Assembly (NCBI RefSeq): GCF_013393905.1
Contig: NZ_CP040272.1
Coordinates: 6,209,501-6,273,500, forward strand
DNA from: Nostoc sp. C052
GTDB lineage: Bacteria > Cyanobacteriota > Cyanobacteriia > Cyanobacteriales > Nostocaceae
DNA: 64,000 nucleotides
Direction of reading: 5' to 3'
The notes beneath the pieces are model-generated. The model worked only from the letters and a program-made list of their open reading frames with translations, ran no database searches and was not told where the DNA came from. The position numbers and the translations under genes are program-made. Positions 1 through 8,184 of this stretch are shown here, piece by piece (within the stretch, counting starts at the first letter, position 1; each line of letters starts with the position of its first letter).

Positions 1-2
1 GC

Positions 3-83
3 GGCATGAGTGGCTTTTGGTGGATGCTAGCTATTGTATTATGTGCTGATTTTGCTAGCGTGCTAATCCCTCATTTGCCGTAG
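3..83 (+). CDS. C-terminal end of a membrane transporter, probably MFS (partial)
   Basis: The reading frame is open from the window edge to a TAG at 81-83. The last 26 residues are hydrophobic (GMSGFWWMLAIVLCADFASV, then a short tail ending PHLP), as expected for the last membrane helix of a multi-helix transporter. The pattern resembles MFS C-termini seen in cyanobacteria. The start and most of the protein lie outside the window, so the family call is an inference. Confidence 0.45.
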   Translation, partial: GMSGFWWMLAIVLCADFASVLIPHLP

Positions 84-191
84 CGTAGTATTAAACACTA
101 TATGGTGCATTAGACCAAAAGCTCACATACCGCAATAAATTAGGATTTAGGCATAAAGATTCTTAGGAAAAATTGAGTGTGAAGCTTACTA

Positions 192-557
192 TTAACGCTG
201 CCAATCATACATTAATCGTCCATGACGATCGCGTACAAGTTCCCATTCTCCATAACGATATCGTTGTCCGTGATAATCTATAGAGCGATAGCGTCGTCTG
301 TAATAATGTTGTCGATTTCGCTGGCGTTGGTAATAATATCTTCCAGTTCGTTGCCGTCTATGATAACGTCGTCGAGTTCGTCTGCGAGCTAACAAAAACT
401 CTTCACTTTGCTCTCCAACTAATTTTGTCTGTGCGTCAATACTCTGTTGATTGAGAACATTATTTAGAGTATTATCCTTAGCCTCAGCTAAAACAGGTGG
501 ATAAGTGAAGGTTAATAGCAGGAACACAATTGAGGATAGCTTTTGGAAACGGTTCAC
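192..557 (-). CDS. Small secreted Arg/Tyr-rich protein of unknown function
   Basis: This 121-residue protein begins with a clear signal peptide (Lys/Arg start, hydrophobic stretch about residues 9-23, cleavage near LAEA). A short acidic and neutral linker follows. From about residue 57 there is an extremely basic stretch built of RRR, RRRY, YYYQRQR and HYYRRRY motifs, and then a mixed tail ending in YDWQR. I recognise no domain. Such a charged, tyrosine-rich exported chain could bind anionic cell-wall or sheath polymers or nucleic acid, but that is speculation. It stands alone, with 160 bp to the divergent gene at 722. The signal peptide supports the ATG at 557. Confidence 0.6.
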   Translation of the reverse strand: MNRFQKLSSIVFLLLTFTYPPVLAEAKDNTLNNVLNQQSIDAQTKLVGEQSEEFLLARRRTRRRYHRRQRTGRYYYQRQRNRQHYYRRRYRSIDYHGQRYRYGEWELVRDRHGRLMYDWQR

Positions 558-721
558 GTCTTTGCTTTTCCTAAATATTGGTAATCTTTTTATTTAATAC
601 TTAAGTTGAGCAATGATATAGTTCAGAGTTCACAAACTTGCTGATCGCAAATGTAATGAAAGTACTTAATGCTAATCCTCAGTGATACCATGAGTGATAG
701 AAAATTTTGGTTTTATAAACA

Positions 722-1165
722 ATGGCATACATTCCCAAAAACGCAACGTGGTATATTGCTGAATTGGTGATCGAGTGTAACGTTGAGGGAAATCCACACA
801 ATGTTATTCATGTAAATATTGTTCTTGTCCGCGCTTCTTCACCAGAAGAAGCTTTTGAGAAAGCCGAAGAACTTGGTTATGAGAGTAACGACACATATCT
901 CAATCCCAAAAATCAAACTGTAACTTTTACTTACAGAGGCTTACGGGATCTCAATGTTATTCATGATGAATTAGAACATGGTGCTGAACTGATGTTTGAG
1001 GAAAAAATTGGTATCTGTGAAAGCAAGTTACAACAAATGTTGACTCCAAAATCTCAGTTAGCTATTTTTCGTCCGTTAGAACCAATAGATCCATCAAAGC
1101 CAGACTATAGCAGTAAAGAAATTATGAATGAAGTAGCAAAAAGAATGGGTGGCGACGTGGGTTAA
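722..1165 (+). CDS. DUF4288-type protein
   Basis: This is a 147-residue cytoplasmic protein with no signal or membrane segment. The layout resembles the DUF4288 family: an early TWYIAELVIEC strand, a central region in which a helix handles a Glu/Ala-rich motif (SSPEEAFEKAEELG), and then a strand (VTFTYRGLRDL). No function is known to me for that family. It is flanked by the Arg/Tyr-rich gene, which is divergent, and by the ABC permease at 1167, which is convergent and only 1 bp away. No terminator fits between them. The family assignment is by eye and moderate. Confidence 0.6.
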   Translation: MAYIPKNATWYIAELVIECNVEGNPHNVIHVNIVLVRASSPEEAFEKAEELGYESNDTYLNPKNQTVTFTYRGLRDLNVIHDELEHGAELMFEEKIGICESKLQQMLTPKSQLAIFRPLEPIDPSKPDYSSKEIMNEVAKRMGGDVG

Positions 1166-1166
1166 A

Positions 1167-2105
1167 TTAATCTGAGTGGCGATCGCCTCCAAAGTAAGGA
1201 GTACCTAAAGCTTTTGGGGGTGTAGATTTCCCCAACTTACCGACTAATGCCAATAATGCGATCGCATAAGGTAGCATGACTAAAAATTGGTAAGGTATAT
1301 TTACCCCTAATGCCTGAATTCGCAGTTGTAAAGCTTCTGTAGCCCCAAATAGCAAACAAGCTAAAGCACTACCTATGGGATGCCATCTGCCAAAAATTAA
1401 TGCTGCGATCGCAATAAATCCTTTACCAGCACTCATCCCTTCGGCAAAAAATCTTACCTGTACCAATGTTAAATAAGCACCTCCTAAACTCGCAAGGCAG
1501 CCACTAATCACCACTGCGATATAACGGACAAATGCTACTGAAATTCCAGCCGTGTCAGCAGCTTTCGGAGATTCACCCACTGCCCGCAATGTCAACCCAA
1601 AGCTAGTTTTAAATAAAAGGTATGTAGTTAAAATAACTATGACAAATAATAAATATACTAAAAAATCTGACTGAAATAGTAGCGGCCCGATTAGGGGAAT
1701 ATTGGTTAAACCAGGAATCATAATTGTCCCAATTCCAGGTAATTGCTGTGTACTACTACCACTAAACACCAACCGGGCTAAAAACGATGTTAATCCAGCT
1801 GCGACGAGATTAATTGCTAGCCCAGATACCAATTGATCGACACGCAAAGTTACACACAAAACAGCATGGAGTAGTCCGATTAATCCACCTGCAATTAAGG
1901 AAGCGAGGATACCAAGCCAGGGATTACCTGTGTAGAAAGTGGCAGCAGCGCTAGTAAAAGCACCTGTAAGTAACATTCCTTCTAAGGCGATATTTAACAC
2001 CCCCGAACGTTCCGAGTACAATCCTCCAAGGGCTGCAAATGCTAAGGAGACGGTTAGACGTAAGGTAGCTGTTAAGTAATCGGAGAAGAAGTTGAGATTA
2101 TTCAT
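1167..2105 (-). CDS. BMP-type (nucleoside-like) ABC transporter permease, second subunit
   Basis: This is an integral membrane permease of the branched-chain/ribose type (BPD_transp_2), about 312 residues, with eight or more hydrophobic segments. The family fingerprint is the early stretch AALGGLYSERSGVLNIALEG, followed by LRAVGESPKAADTAGI near the cytoplasmic loop. It is the last gene of a minus-strand set with the other permease (2181), ATPase (4107) and binding protein (5761), matching the YufQ/NupC position of nucleoside importers. The frame is open upstream to 2147, but that extra 14-residue leader is encoded by an intergenic repeat. The ATG at 2105 (MNNLNFF) fits the family start better. 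The substrate is inferred, not proven. Confidence 0.85.
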   Translation of the reverse strand: MNNLNFFSDYLTATLRLTVSLAFAALGGLYSERSGVLNIALEGMLLTGAFTSAAATFYTGNPWLGILASLIAGGLIGLLHAVLCVTLRVDQLVSGLAINLVAAGLTSFLARLVFSGSSTQQLPGIGTIMIPGLTNIPLIGPLLFQSDFLVYLLFVIVILTTYLLFKTSFGLTLRAVGESPKAADTAGISVAFVRYIAVVISGCLASLGGAYLTLVQVRFFAEGMSAGKGFIAIAALIFGRWHPIGSALACLLFGATEALQLRIQALGVNIPYQFLVMLPYAIALLALVGKLGKSTPPKALGTPYFGGDRHSD

Positions 2106-2109
2106 AAAC

Positions 2110-2206
2110 CCTTTTTTAAACGCAGAGGTTCGCAGAGGGAAGCGCAAAGTATCGCAGAGTTTTCTTTGTGTTCCTCTGCGTTAAACCTTCGCGCCCCTTT
2201 GCGTTA
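2110..2206. repeat. CGCAGAGG-type dispersed repeat between two permease genes
   Basis: The stretch is built from the words cgcagagg, cgcaaagg and gcgcaaag, with outer arms aacgcagagg (2119-2128) and cctctgcgtt (2173-2182) able to form a hairpin. The same vocabulary recurs at 18963-19020. The repeat reaches into the end of the upstream permease and provides its last codons and stop. Confidence 0.7.
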
Positions 2207-3224
2207 TTTCTCTTTCCACTGCGAGACTGATAGCAATAAATAACACCATAAACCCTTGAATCGCGTAAACTACTGTTACTGGCACACCTGCACTACGCTG
2301 CATCACATTTGCACCACTGCGAAGCGCTGCAAAAAACAAAGAAGTTAAGACTACACCGATAACACTACCACGACTTAAAAAAGCGATCGCAATGGCATCA
2401 AATCCATAACCTGGGGAAACTTGTTCAAATAGCCGATATTTCAACCCCATCACCTCACAACTTCCAGCTAACCCAGCTAAACCACCCGCAGCAGCCATCA
2501 CCAGCATAATGGTACGTTCAACAGATATGTGGGCATAACGGGCAGCAATGGGGTTAAATCCGACTGCTGTAATTTGATAACCTAGAGGCGATCGCACTAA
2601 CAATATCCATAAAATACCTGCGGCAATTAAACCGAATAAAATCCCAGCATGGGCGAGGCTTTGCGGTAATATAATCGGCAAACGGGATGTTTTAGCAATT
2701 AATGGCGAATAAGGACTAGGCGCACCTATTGCCATTAATGGATTTTGGACGAGGTAGCTAACTAAATTGACGGCGATATAGTTGAACAATAATGTAGTAA
2801 TTACCTCATTTACTCCGCGCATGGCTTTGAGATAACCAGGAATCCAACCCCAAACTGCACCAAAGAAAAATCCTGCCAAAAGTGCTAGAGGGATATGAAT
2901 CACCGCAGGTAATCCTTGCACGTATAGCCCAATTAAAGTACTTCCCAACGCACCCAGATAAATTTGTCCTTCTCCACCGATATTAAATTGCCCAGCCCGC
3001 AACGCCACTAACACGCCTAAACTAGCGAACAATAGCGGTGTCATTTTGGTGAGTGTGTTACCAAATCCAAAGTAGGTAGAAAGAGATTCTTGAAATAAGA
3101 TGCTGTATGCAGTGATGGGATTTGCCCCAGCAATTAGCATGAGGATAGCACCGACGATGAGAGCGGAGGCGATCGCAATGAGCGGTGATAGTAGGGGTAG
3201 CAATCGATTAATTAGTGTCAGCAC
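2181..3224 (-). CDS. BMP-type (nucleoside-like) ABC transporter permease, first subunit
   Basis: This 347-residue polytopic membrane protein has about nine hydrophobic segments. Typical features of the YufP/NupB-like permeases are present: GQFNIGGEGQIYLGALGSTL in the N-terminal third, MRGVNEVITTLLFNYIAVNL, and GFNPIAARYAHI in the loop thought to contact the ATPase. It pairs with the permease at 1167 in a heterodimeric channel. The gene lies 180 bp downstream of the Uma2 gene that splits the operon. The last residues (TQRGAKV) are encoded by a dispersed repeat, so the natural C-terminus has been replaced or extended. Confidence 0.86.
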   Translation of the reverse strand: MLTLINRLLPLLSPLIAIASALIVGAILMLIAGANPITAYSILFQESLSTYFGFGNTLTKMTPLLFASLGVLVALRAGQFNIGGEGQIYLGALGSTLIGLYVQGLPAVIHIPLALLAGFFFGAVWGWIPGYLKAMRGVNEVITTLLFNYIAVNLVSYLVQNPLMAIGAPSPYSPLIAKTSRLPIILPQSLAHAGILFGLIAAGILWILLVRSPLGYQITAVGFNPIAARYAHISVERTIMLVMAAAGGLAGLAGSCEVMGLKYRLFEQVSPGYGFDAIAIAFLSRGSVIGVVLTSLFFAALRSGANVMQRSAGVPVTVVYAIQGFMVLFIAISLAVEREITQRGAKV

Positions 3225-3404
3225 GAGTCTAACCTAATAGAACGCTTGCACTGAGGCATAACTGGGAACATAGAAAATCGCATTTTGAAACTTCCCTAAA
3301 GCGATCGCCTTCTCTGCATTTCTCAATGTTATAAATGTAAGTTCTGAAGCCAGGCAACTTAATCAAATATGGCTTGCCATCTCTAAAATTAATTTAAGTC
3401 AACT

Positions 3405-4031
3405 TTATGTAGTAGTGTTTCCAGCTTGAAAAATCTGCTCGGCGGTTAAATTCAATTCCGGGAAAGTAGGTGAGATAATGCGATCGCTCCCACGGAACTG
3501 TCTGACTTGGTATTCGCCCTCAACTAGTGAATAAATCGATATTGTAGGCTCTTTGGAATTGCCAATGAACGATTTGCCTGCCAGAGCTAGGTAATCTACA
3601 ATCCAATACTCTAGAATACCAACTTCTTCATACATACCACGTTTAGTGTAATAGTCAGTACGCCAATTGGTACTAACTACCTCAATCACCAAAGGAATTG
3701 ATGCTGCCTGAGTAACAGTAGATTCCTTTTTCCACAAAGGTTCATTTACCAGATTGGAGCGATTGATTATTAATACATCTGGAGAATAACCGGATTCATT
3801 TTCAGGTGGTTTTACGAGTGCTGTTTTTGGTATGAAGTAAGGAAGTTTAAGCCGATCGTATTCGATTGGAATTTTTGTAGCTAAAAATCCTGTGATCTCT
3901 TCATGATCGCCTAATGGTTGTGTCATTTCTACAATTACTCCATCATGCAGTTCATATCGCCCCCCGTCAGGTTTCCACTGTACAAATTCTTTAAAGGTTA
4001 CTAGCTTGGTTTTAGGTAAAGCTTGAGTCAT
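3405..4031 (-). CDS. Uma2 family (PD-(D/E)XK nuclease-like) protein
   Basis: This 208-residue protein has the usual Uma2 layout: an N-terminal FKEFVQWKPDGGRYELHDGV segment, the SPDVLIIN strand, and IPLVIEVVS followed by a YTKRGMYEEVGILEYWIVD block. The E of YEL, the D of SPDV and the E-x-V of IEVVS occupy the positions of the nuclease-fold acidic residues. The family is greatly expanded in cyanobacteria and its biological role is unclear. The gene sits between the ATPase and permease genes of an ABC importer, on the same strand. It therefore looks like an insertion into that operon rather than a functional part of it. Confidence 0.85.
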   Translation of the reverse strand: MTQALPKTKLVTFKEFVQWKPDGGRYELHDGVIVEMTQPLGDHEEITGFLATKIPIEYDRLKLPYFIPKTALVKPPENESGYSPDVLIINRSNLVNEPLWKKESTVTQAASIPLVIEVVSTNWRTDYYTKRGMYEEVGILEYWIVDYLALAGKSFIGNSKEPTISIYSLVEGEYQVRQFRGSDRIISPTFPELNLTAEQIFQAGNTTT

Positions 4032-4106
4032 AGAGTCACCTTTATGAATTTTTTCTGTTTTTATTGTTAATTGTCTACTGATTTAGATTTTCGTTTAGTA
4101 AATTTA

Positions 4107-5573
4107 TCAAGAAAATCCCCCAGCCATCAACAAACCAATTTCTTCTACCTTCGCCGTGGCTGCATCCAAAATAGCCACAAACTCACCTCTGTAGATTACA
4201 GCAATGCGATCGCTCATTGCCATCACTTCTTCTAACTCAGTAGAAATATACAAAATTGCGGCACCGCGATCGCGTTCTGTTAATATTCGAGACTGGACGG
4301 CTAATGTCGCGCCTACATCTAACCCCCTTGTAGGTTGCATAGCGATAATTAAAGCTGGTGTTTGCGCCAGTTCTCGCGCTAACACCACTTTTTGTTGATT
4401 ACCTCCCGAAAGCTGACTTACCTTGATATCAATCCCATTGGCCCGAATGTCAAACTCTTGCATTGCAGCTTGGGCACGATTAGCGATCGCTTCTTGTTGT
4501 AACAAAAAACGGCGACAAAATGGTAGATATTTAAAAGCTTTTAAAATCAAATTTTGGGCGATGCTAAATTGCAACACCAATCCCATTGTCTGCCTATCTT
4601 CTGGGATGTAGCCCACTGAGGAATGCTTGGGCGTAAAATCAATTTTACCCTGCTTAATAGTCCGCACAAGAGCGATGGCATCAGCTAATTCTCGCTGTCC
4701 ATTGCCATCGACACCAGCAATTCCTAAAATTTCTCCTGCCCGCAGTTCAAAAGATACATTCTTTACAGCAAGAATATTTCTTTCGTCAGCAACTTGCAAA
4801 TTTTGCACCGACAGAATGATTTCTCCTGGTAACGTCGGACTTTTATTTAACTGCAAAGCTACTTCTCGTCCTACCATTAATGTTGCTAACTGCTGAGGTG
4901 TCGCCGCTTCAGTTGATGTTGTTCCTACTACCTTTCCCTGGCGCAAAACTGTGACGGAATCACAGAGATGCATTACTTCTTTTAATTTATGACTGATAAA
5001 AATTATTGTGTTACCTGCTGCTGCCAATTGTCGCAAGATAGCAATTAATGATTCTACTTCTGGCGGTGTCAAAACTGCTGTAGGTTCATCAAGAATCAAC
5101 AACTTTGCTCGACGGTAGAGAACTTTGAGAATTTCTACCCGTTGTTGTGCCCCAACAGATAAATTTTCAACTTTAGCAGTGGGGTCAATTTTTAATCCAT
5201 AAGCTTGGGATAAGGCGGCGATTTCTTGCTGTTTATCTTCTAGATTTAGCCGCCAAGTTTTCTCCATCCCTAAGATGATATTTTCTGTGACAGTAAGTTT
5301 TGGCACAAGCATAAAATGTTGGTGAATCATGCCAATACCTAATTTAATTGCTTCATTTGGTGAGGTGATTTTTATTGGTTTTTCTTGGAGATAAATCTCA
5401 CCAGCATCAGGTTGATAGAGTCCACTAATGATATTCATTAAAGTACTCTTACCTGCGCCATTTTCGCCTAGTATTGCATGAATGCTTCCAGATGCGACAG
5501 AGAGATTGATATTGTCGTTAGCGATAAAAGACCCAAAGCGTTTGGTAATATTGTTTAAGCGTAAATAGTTCAT
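4107..5573 (-). CDS. BMP-type ABC transporter ATP-binding protein (two ABC domains)
   Basis: A fused double ATPase of about 488 residues, as in RbsA, MglA and YufO. The first domain has Walker A GENGAGKST (about 36-44), signature LSVGAQQRVEI and LLILDEPTAVL. The second has the degenerate P-loop GVDGNGQRE usual for this class, signature LSGGNQQKVVLAREL and the Walker B-like MQPTRGLDVGA. It powers the permease pair at 1167 and 2181. The frame continues upstream to 5621, but the ATG at 5573 (MNYLRLNNITKRFG) places the first strand where the family has it. The operon is broken downstream by the Uma2 gene. Confidence 0.9.
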   Translation of the reverse strand: MNYLRLNNITKRFGSFIANDNINLSVASGSIHAILGENGAGKSTLMNIISGLYQPDAGEIYLQEKPIKITSPNEAIKLGIGMIHQHFMLVPKLTVTENIILGMEKTWRLNLEDKQQEIAALSQAYGLKIDPTAKVENLSVGAQQRVEILKVLYRRAKLLILDEPTAVLTPPEVESLIAILRQLAAAGNTIIFISHKLKEVMHLCDSVTVLRQGKVVGTTSTEAATPQQLATLMVGREVALQLNKSPTLPGEIILSVQNLQVADERNILAVKNVSFELRAGEILGIAGVDGNGQRELADAIALVRTIKQGKIDFTPKHSSVGYIPEDRQTMGLVLQFSIAQNLILKAFKYLPFCRRFLLQQEAIANRAQAAMQEFDIRANGIDIKVSQLSGGNQQKVVLARELAQTPALIIAMQPTRGLDVGATLAVQSRILTERDRGAAILYISTELEEVMAMSDRIAVIYRGEFVAILDAATAKVEEIGLLMAGGFS

Positions 5574-5650
5574 ATTCACAAAACTGATAGCTCGTTGAGG
5601 ACTGTAGGATACCTCTTGCAAAAATCCCTAACCCCTTGCCTTACCTCCAT

Positions 5651-5721
5651 TGTAGAGACGCGATTCATCGCGTCTAAAATACCGGCCCATTAGACAGATG
5701 CGATAAATCGCCGTCTCTACA
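5651..5721. repeat. TGTAGAGACG dispersed inverted repeat
   Basis: Arms tgtagagacg (5651-5660) and cgtctctaca (5712-5721) flank two further partial palindromes made of gcgattcatcgcg and gcgataaatcgc. The same words occur at 6911-6977, 13018-13081, 34324-34356 and 51544-51576. The element lies between the binding-protein and ATPase genes and could act as an intercistronic hairpin. Confidence 0.75.
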
Positions 5722-5760
5722 AAGACAATTATTCCTGTTTTTTAATCTAGTTTGCTAAAC

Positions 5761-6819
5761 CTATGTTGTTGCTTTCTTCAAGCAGCGCGTATCCTTACCA
5801 GCCTCTTTGCAGTCTTCAAAAACGATTTTTTTATTAACAATCTCTTGCTTTGCATTCAATACCTTTTGTTTTACTGCTTCCGGTATGACAGTTCCAAATT
5901 TTCCTAAAAATAAGATATCTGTTCTTTCTAGGCCGATTGTATATATTTGTCCTTTGATTTGTTTTTGTTTAGCTAATTCTGCTAGGTAAGCAATGGCTAA
6001 ATCTAAGCGTTTGACAGCGCTGGTTAAAACAGCTTTTGGTGCAACATCTAATTGATCCTTGGTGTTGCCAAAAGCGTATACTCCTTTTTCACCTGCTGTT
6101 TGTAAAACTGCGGCTGAAGCATTATCTAACCATTGATAGATGACATCAGCACCAGAAGAAATTAATGCCAGAGTCGCTTCTTTAGCTTTGGAAACATCAT
6201 TCCAATCACCTGTAAAAGTAGAGGTAATTTGGATATTTGGTTTAACAGACTTTGCTCCTAATTCAAATCCCCGCAGTTCTCCCTCGGTAGCGGGAAATTT
6301 CTCGCCGGCAATATAAGCTAATTTATTAGATTTAGTAATAGAAGCACCGATAATGCCACACAAATAACTAGCTTGTAAGTGATCTATTCGTAAAGAAGCA
6401 ATATTCTCAGCCTTGAGATTACCATTTACTCCGACAAAAAATGTGTTGGGGAACTGTGAAGCGACTTGTTCAATTGCGGCATCAAATTGTCCGCCATGCG
6501 CGAAGATGAGATTGTAACCTTTACGAGCAAAATCTGTTAATACTTCCGTTTGATCTGCTTGTGCTACTTTTTCGACATAGGCGGTTTTTGCACCTAGCTT
6601 TTGTTTTGCTAGATTGATTCCTTCATAACCAGATTGATTCCAGCCTTTATCGGTAATCGTACCAGGGAGAGCGATCGCTATTTTAAACCCTTCAGCACCA
6701 CCCGTTGTTGTCGCTGTTGGTGTCGTCGGCTTATTACTGCAAGCTTGCAGCAGTAAGCTGGTACTAAACCCTGCTGAACCAAGCAAGATAAATTCACGCC
6801 GACTAAAGTTTGTTGTCAT
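5761..6819 (-). CDS. BMP family substrate-binding lipoprotein
   Basis: The first gene of the importer set encodes 352 residues. The N-terminus has a twin-arginine-like motif (SRREFILLG) and a lipobox LLLQAC with Cys27, so it is likely exported folded and lipid-anchored. The mature part follows the BMP/PnrA/Med fold: KIAIALPGTITDKGWNQSGY, a FAHGGQFDAAIEQVA segment, and GADVIYQWLDNASAAVLQTA, with an Asp and aromatic residues in ligand-contacting positions. BMP proteins bind nucleosides or related compounds, and the exact ligand cannot be told here. The spacer to the ATPase gene holds a TGTAGAGACG repeat. The ATG at 6819 starts exactly at the signal peptide. Confidence 0.9.
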   Translation of the reverse strand: MTTNFSRREFILLGSAGFSTSLLLQACSNKPTTPTATTTGGAEGFKIAIALPGTITDKGWNQSGYEGINLAKQKLGAKTAYVEKVAQADQTEVLTDFARKGYNLIFAHGGQFDAAIEQVASQFPNTFFVGVNGNLKAENIASLRIDHLQASYLCGIIGASITKSNKLAYIAGEKFPATEGELRGFELGAKSVKPNIQITSTFTGDWNDVSKAKEATLALISSGADVIYQWLDNASAAVLQTAGEKGVYAFGNTKDQLDVAPKAVLTSAVKRLDLAIAYLAELAKQKQIKGQIYTIGLERTDILFLGKFGTVIPEAVKQKVLNAKQEIVNKKIVFEDCKEAGKDTRCLKKATT

Positions 6820-6910
6820 ACCTCGCCTTTAGATAAATAACTATTTGAGTTATTTCAACACTCTAAAGTCGTAGGTGGTACTTTGGAAACAATTTTTTCC
6901 GGATTTCTCA

Positions 6911-6977
6911 AAGACGCGATAAATCGCCGTCTCTACAATAATCAGTCTTTTGTAAAAACGGCGATTCATCACGTCTA
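6911..6977. repeat. TGTAGAGACG-family inverted repeat
   Basis: The sequence from 6911 (aagacgcgataaatcgccg) and its near reverse complement from 6949 (ending cacgtct at 6977) form a long imperfect hairpin. It lies upstream of the BMP gene and downstream of the 131-residue gene at 6996. It belongs to the same family as 5651-5721 and 13018-13081. Confidence 0.75.
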
Positions 6978-6995
6978 TATGCCTTATCCTGCATT

Positions 6996-7391
6996 TTATG
7001 CAGTTTTAGCATTCTCATCTGATGCTTGTTCTGCAACATTTTTCAAGCGGCTCGACCTGATTTTACGGATGCGATCGCTATAGCGAACACCACCCGCCAT
7101 TTCATATTCGCGGCTATCTTTGCCATACTTGATTGCAACCACCATCAGCATTTTCTCAGAAAGCTGACTCAAATTTTTTTCCATCTCTTCAATTTCAGTT
7201 TTAGAAGAGTCAACTACAGACAGAGCAGTATTATAAACATCAATTTTACTGCGTAACAGGTCGATTGACTCAACTAATTTTTCTAGACTATAATCTTCAT
7301 CAAATTTGACACTTGGAACAATCGATTTCAGTCCAGCCGATCTTAACTGAGCTTTTTCTAAAACACGGGATGTGCGTTTTTTACGAGACAT
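6996..7391 (-). CDS. Hypothetical protein with a central coiled-coil-like helix
   Basis: This 131-residue protein is not recognised. It begins with a basic segment (MSRKKRTSRVLEKAQLR), then a long helical middle (about residues 35-85, with LRSKIDVYNTALSVVD and EIEEMEKNLSQLSEKML) that could form a coiled coil. A tail follows containing GKDSREYEMAGGVRYSDRIR and ending in a polar stretch. There is no signal peptide or membrane segment. The tyrosine and glycine pattern of the tail (YEMAGGVRYSDR) resembles short conserved cyanobacterial proteins, but I cannot name a family. It is convergent with nothing and lies just upstream of the repeat before the BMP gene. Codon use matches neighbours, so it is probably real. 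Confidence 0.6.
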   Translation of the reverse strand: MSRKKRTSRVLEKAQLRSAGLKSIVPSVKFDEDYSLEKLVESIDLLRSKIDVYNTALSVVDSSKTEIEEMEKNLSQLSEKMLMVVAIKYGKDSREYEMAGGVRYSDRIRKIRSSRLKNVAEQASDENAKTA

Positions 7392-7533
7392 AAAACTACT
7401 CCTTTAAAATTCTTATAGAGCTAGCTTGCCTCAATTAAACTGCATTCTGGTTCAGCAAAACTCGCAGTTTTTGTAATAAATTTTTCAAGTTCTAGCAGTA
7501 AAATTTCGGAATTTTATTGCTAGATATTGGTAT

Positions 7534-8043
7534 TTATATAGATAATTGTCTAAGCTTCATCAAAACTTTAAGGGACACTGCTCCCGTAAGTTCTGTAGTT
7601 ACTCCCGTAAGTTCTGTAGTTGCTCCTACAAGTTCTGTAGTTGCTCCCGTAAGTTCTGTAGTTGCTCCCATAAGTTCTGTAGTTGCTCCCATAAGTTCTG
7701 TAGTTGCTCCCATAAGTTTTGTAGCTACTCCCATAAGTTCTGTAGCTACTCCCATAAGTTCTGTAGCTACTCCCATAAGTTCTGTAGCTGCTCCCATAAG
7801 TTCTGTAGCTGCTCCCACAAGTTGGGGAGTGCGTAGGCAAAAATCTTGTAAGCGATCGCTTAGTATTCTGTAGAAAAGACTGATGCGATCGCAGTTTGTA
7901 GAAGAGCGATCGCTCATTGACAGTGTAGACAATTTCTGTGATGATTTTATGACTAATTGCGATCGGCCACTCATGGACAGCAGAGAGAGTTTGTAAATTC
8001 GATACCTGCTTGATGGTTGAGTAGCTGTAAAAGGCGATCGCAC
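7534..8043 (-). CDS. Doubtful protein built on a heptad repeat (TELMGAT)
   Basis: This is an open frame of 169 residues. The first half is Ser/Arg-rich and unremarkable. The second half repeats the seven-residue unit TELMGAT or TELTGVT about eleven times, because the DNA is a 21-bp tandem array. A 21-bp unit stays open in any frame that lacks a stop, and several overlapping frames are equally open here, so length alone is no evidence of translation. The regular Leu/Met spacing could make an amphipathic helix if it is translated. I keep it as a low-confidence gene. Confidence 0.25.
   Translation of the reverse strand: MRSPFTATQPSSRYRIYKLSLLSMSGRSQLVIKSSQKLSTLSMSDRSSTNCDRISLFYRILSDRLQDFCLRTPQLVGAATELMGAATELMGVATELMGVATELMGVATKLMGATTELMGATTELMGATTELTGATTELVGATTELTGVTTELTGAVSLKVLMKLRQLSI
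7580..7825. repeat. 21-bp tandem repeat array, 11 full copies plus a partial one
   Basis: The unit is agttctgtagttgctcccat plus one base. The variable sites are mainly gtt/gct after gta, g/a at the next base, and cccata versus cccgta. Copies at the left end carry gtt and those at the right end carry gct, so neighbouring units are most alike. That fits growth by local duplication. The last unit is partial (7811-7825). There are no spacers, which rules out a CRISPR array. No function is visible. Confidence 0.9.
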
Positions 8044-8184
8044 TTCGCTTAAAACTATAGATCCTGCATCCCCTTATACCAATTGACCAAAATCAGGCTA
8101 CAGATGCAAGTTAAATCTAACTCTCTTAAATTACGAATTACAAACTTGTACTGAGCGCAGCCTCTCGTAGAGAAGTATTACAAA
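7826..8184. other. Intergenic stretch downstream of the STAND gene
   Basis: It carries several HIP1-type gcgatcgc sites and, at 8151-8178, a short repeat word (gagcgcagcctctcgtagag) common in Nostocales. No gene is supported here apart from the doubtful frame that ends the 21-bp array. I see no convincing terminator for the STAND gene. Confidence 0.5.

Noticed and set aside
7580..7825. CRISPR array
   Set aside because: The repeats are contiguous 21-bp units without spacers, and no cas gene is near.
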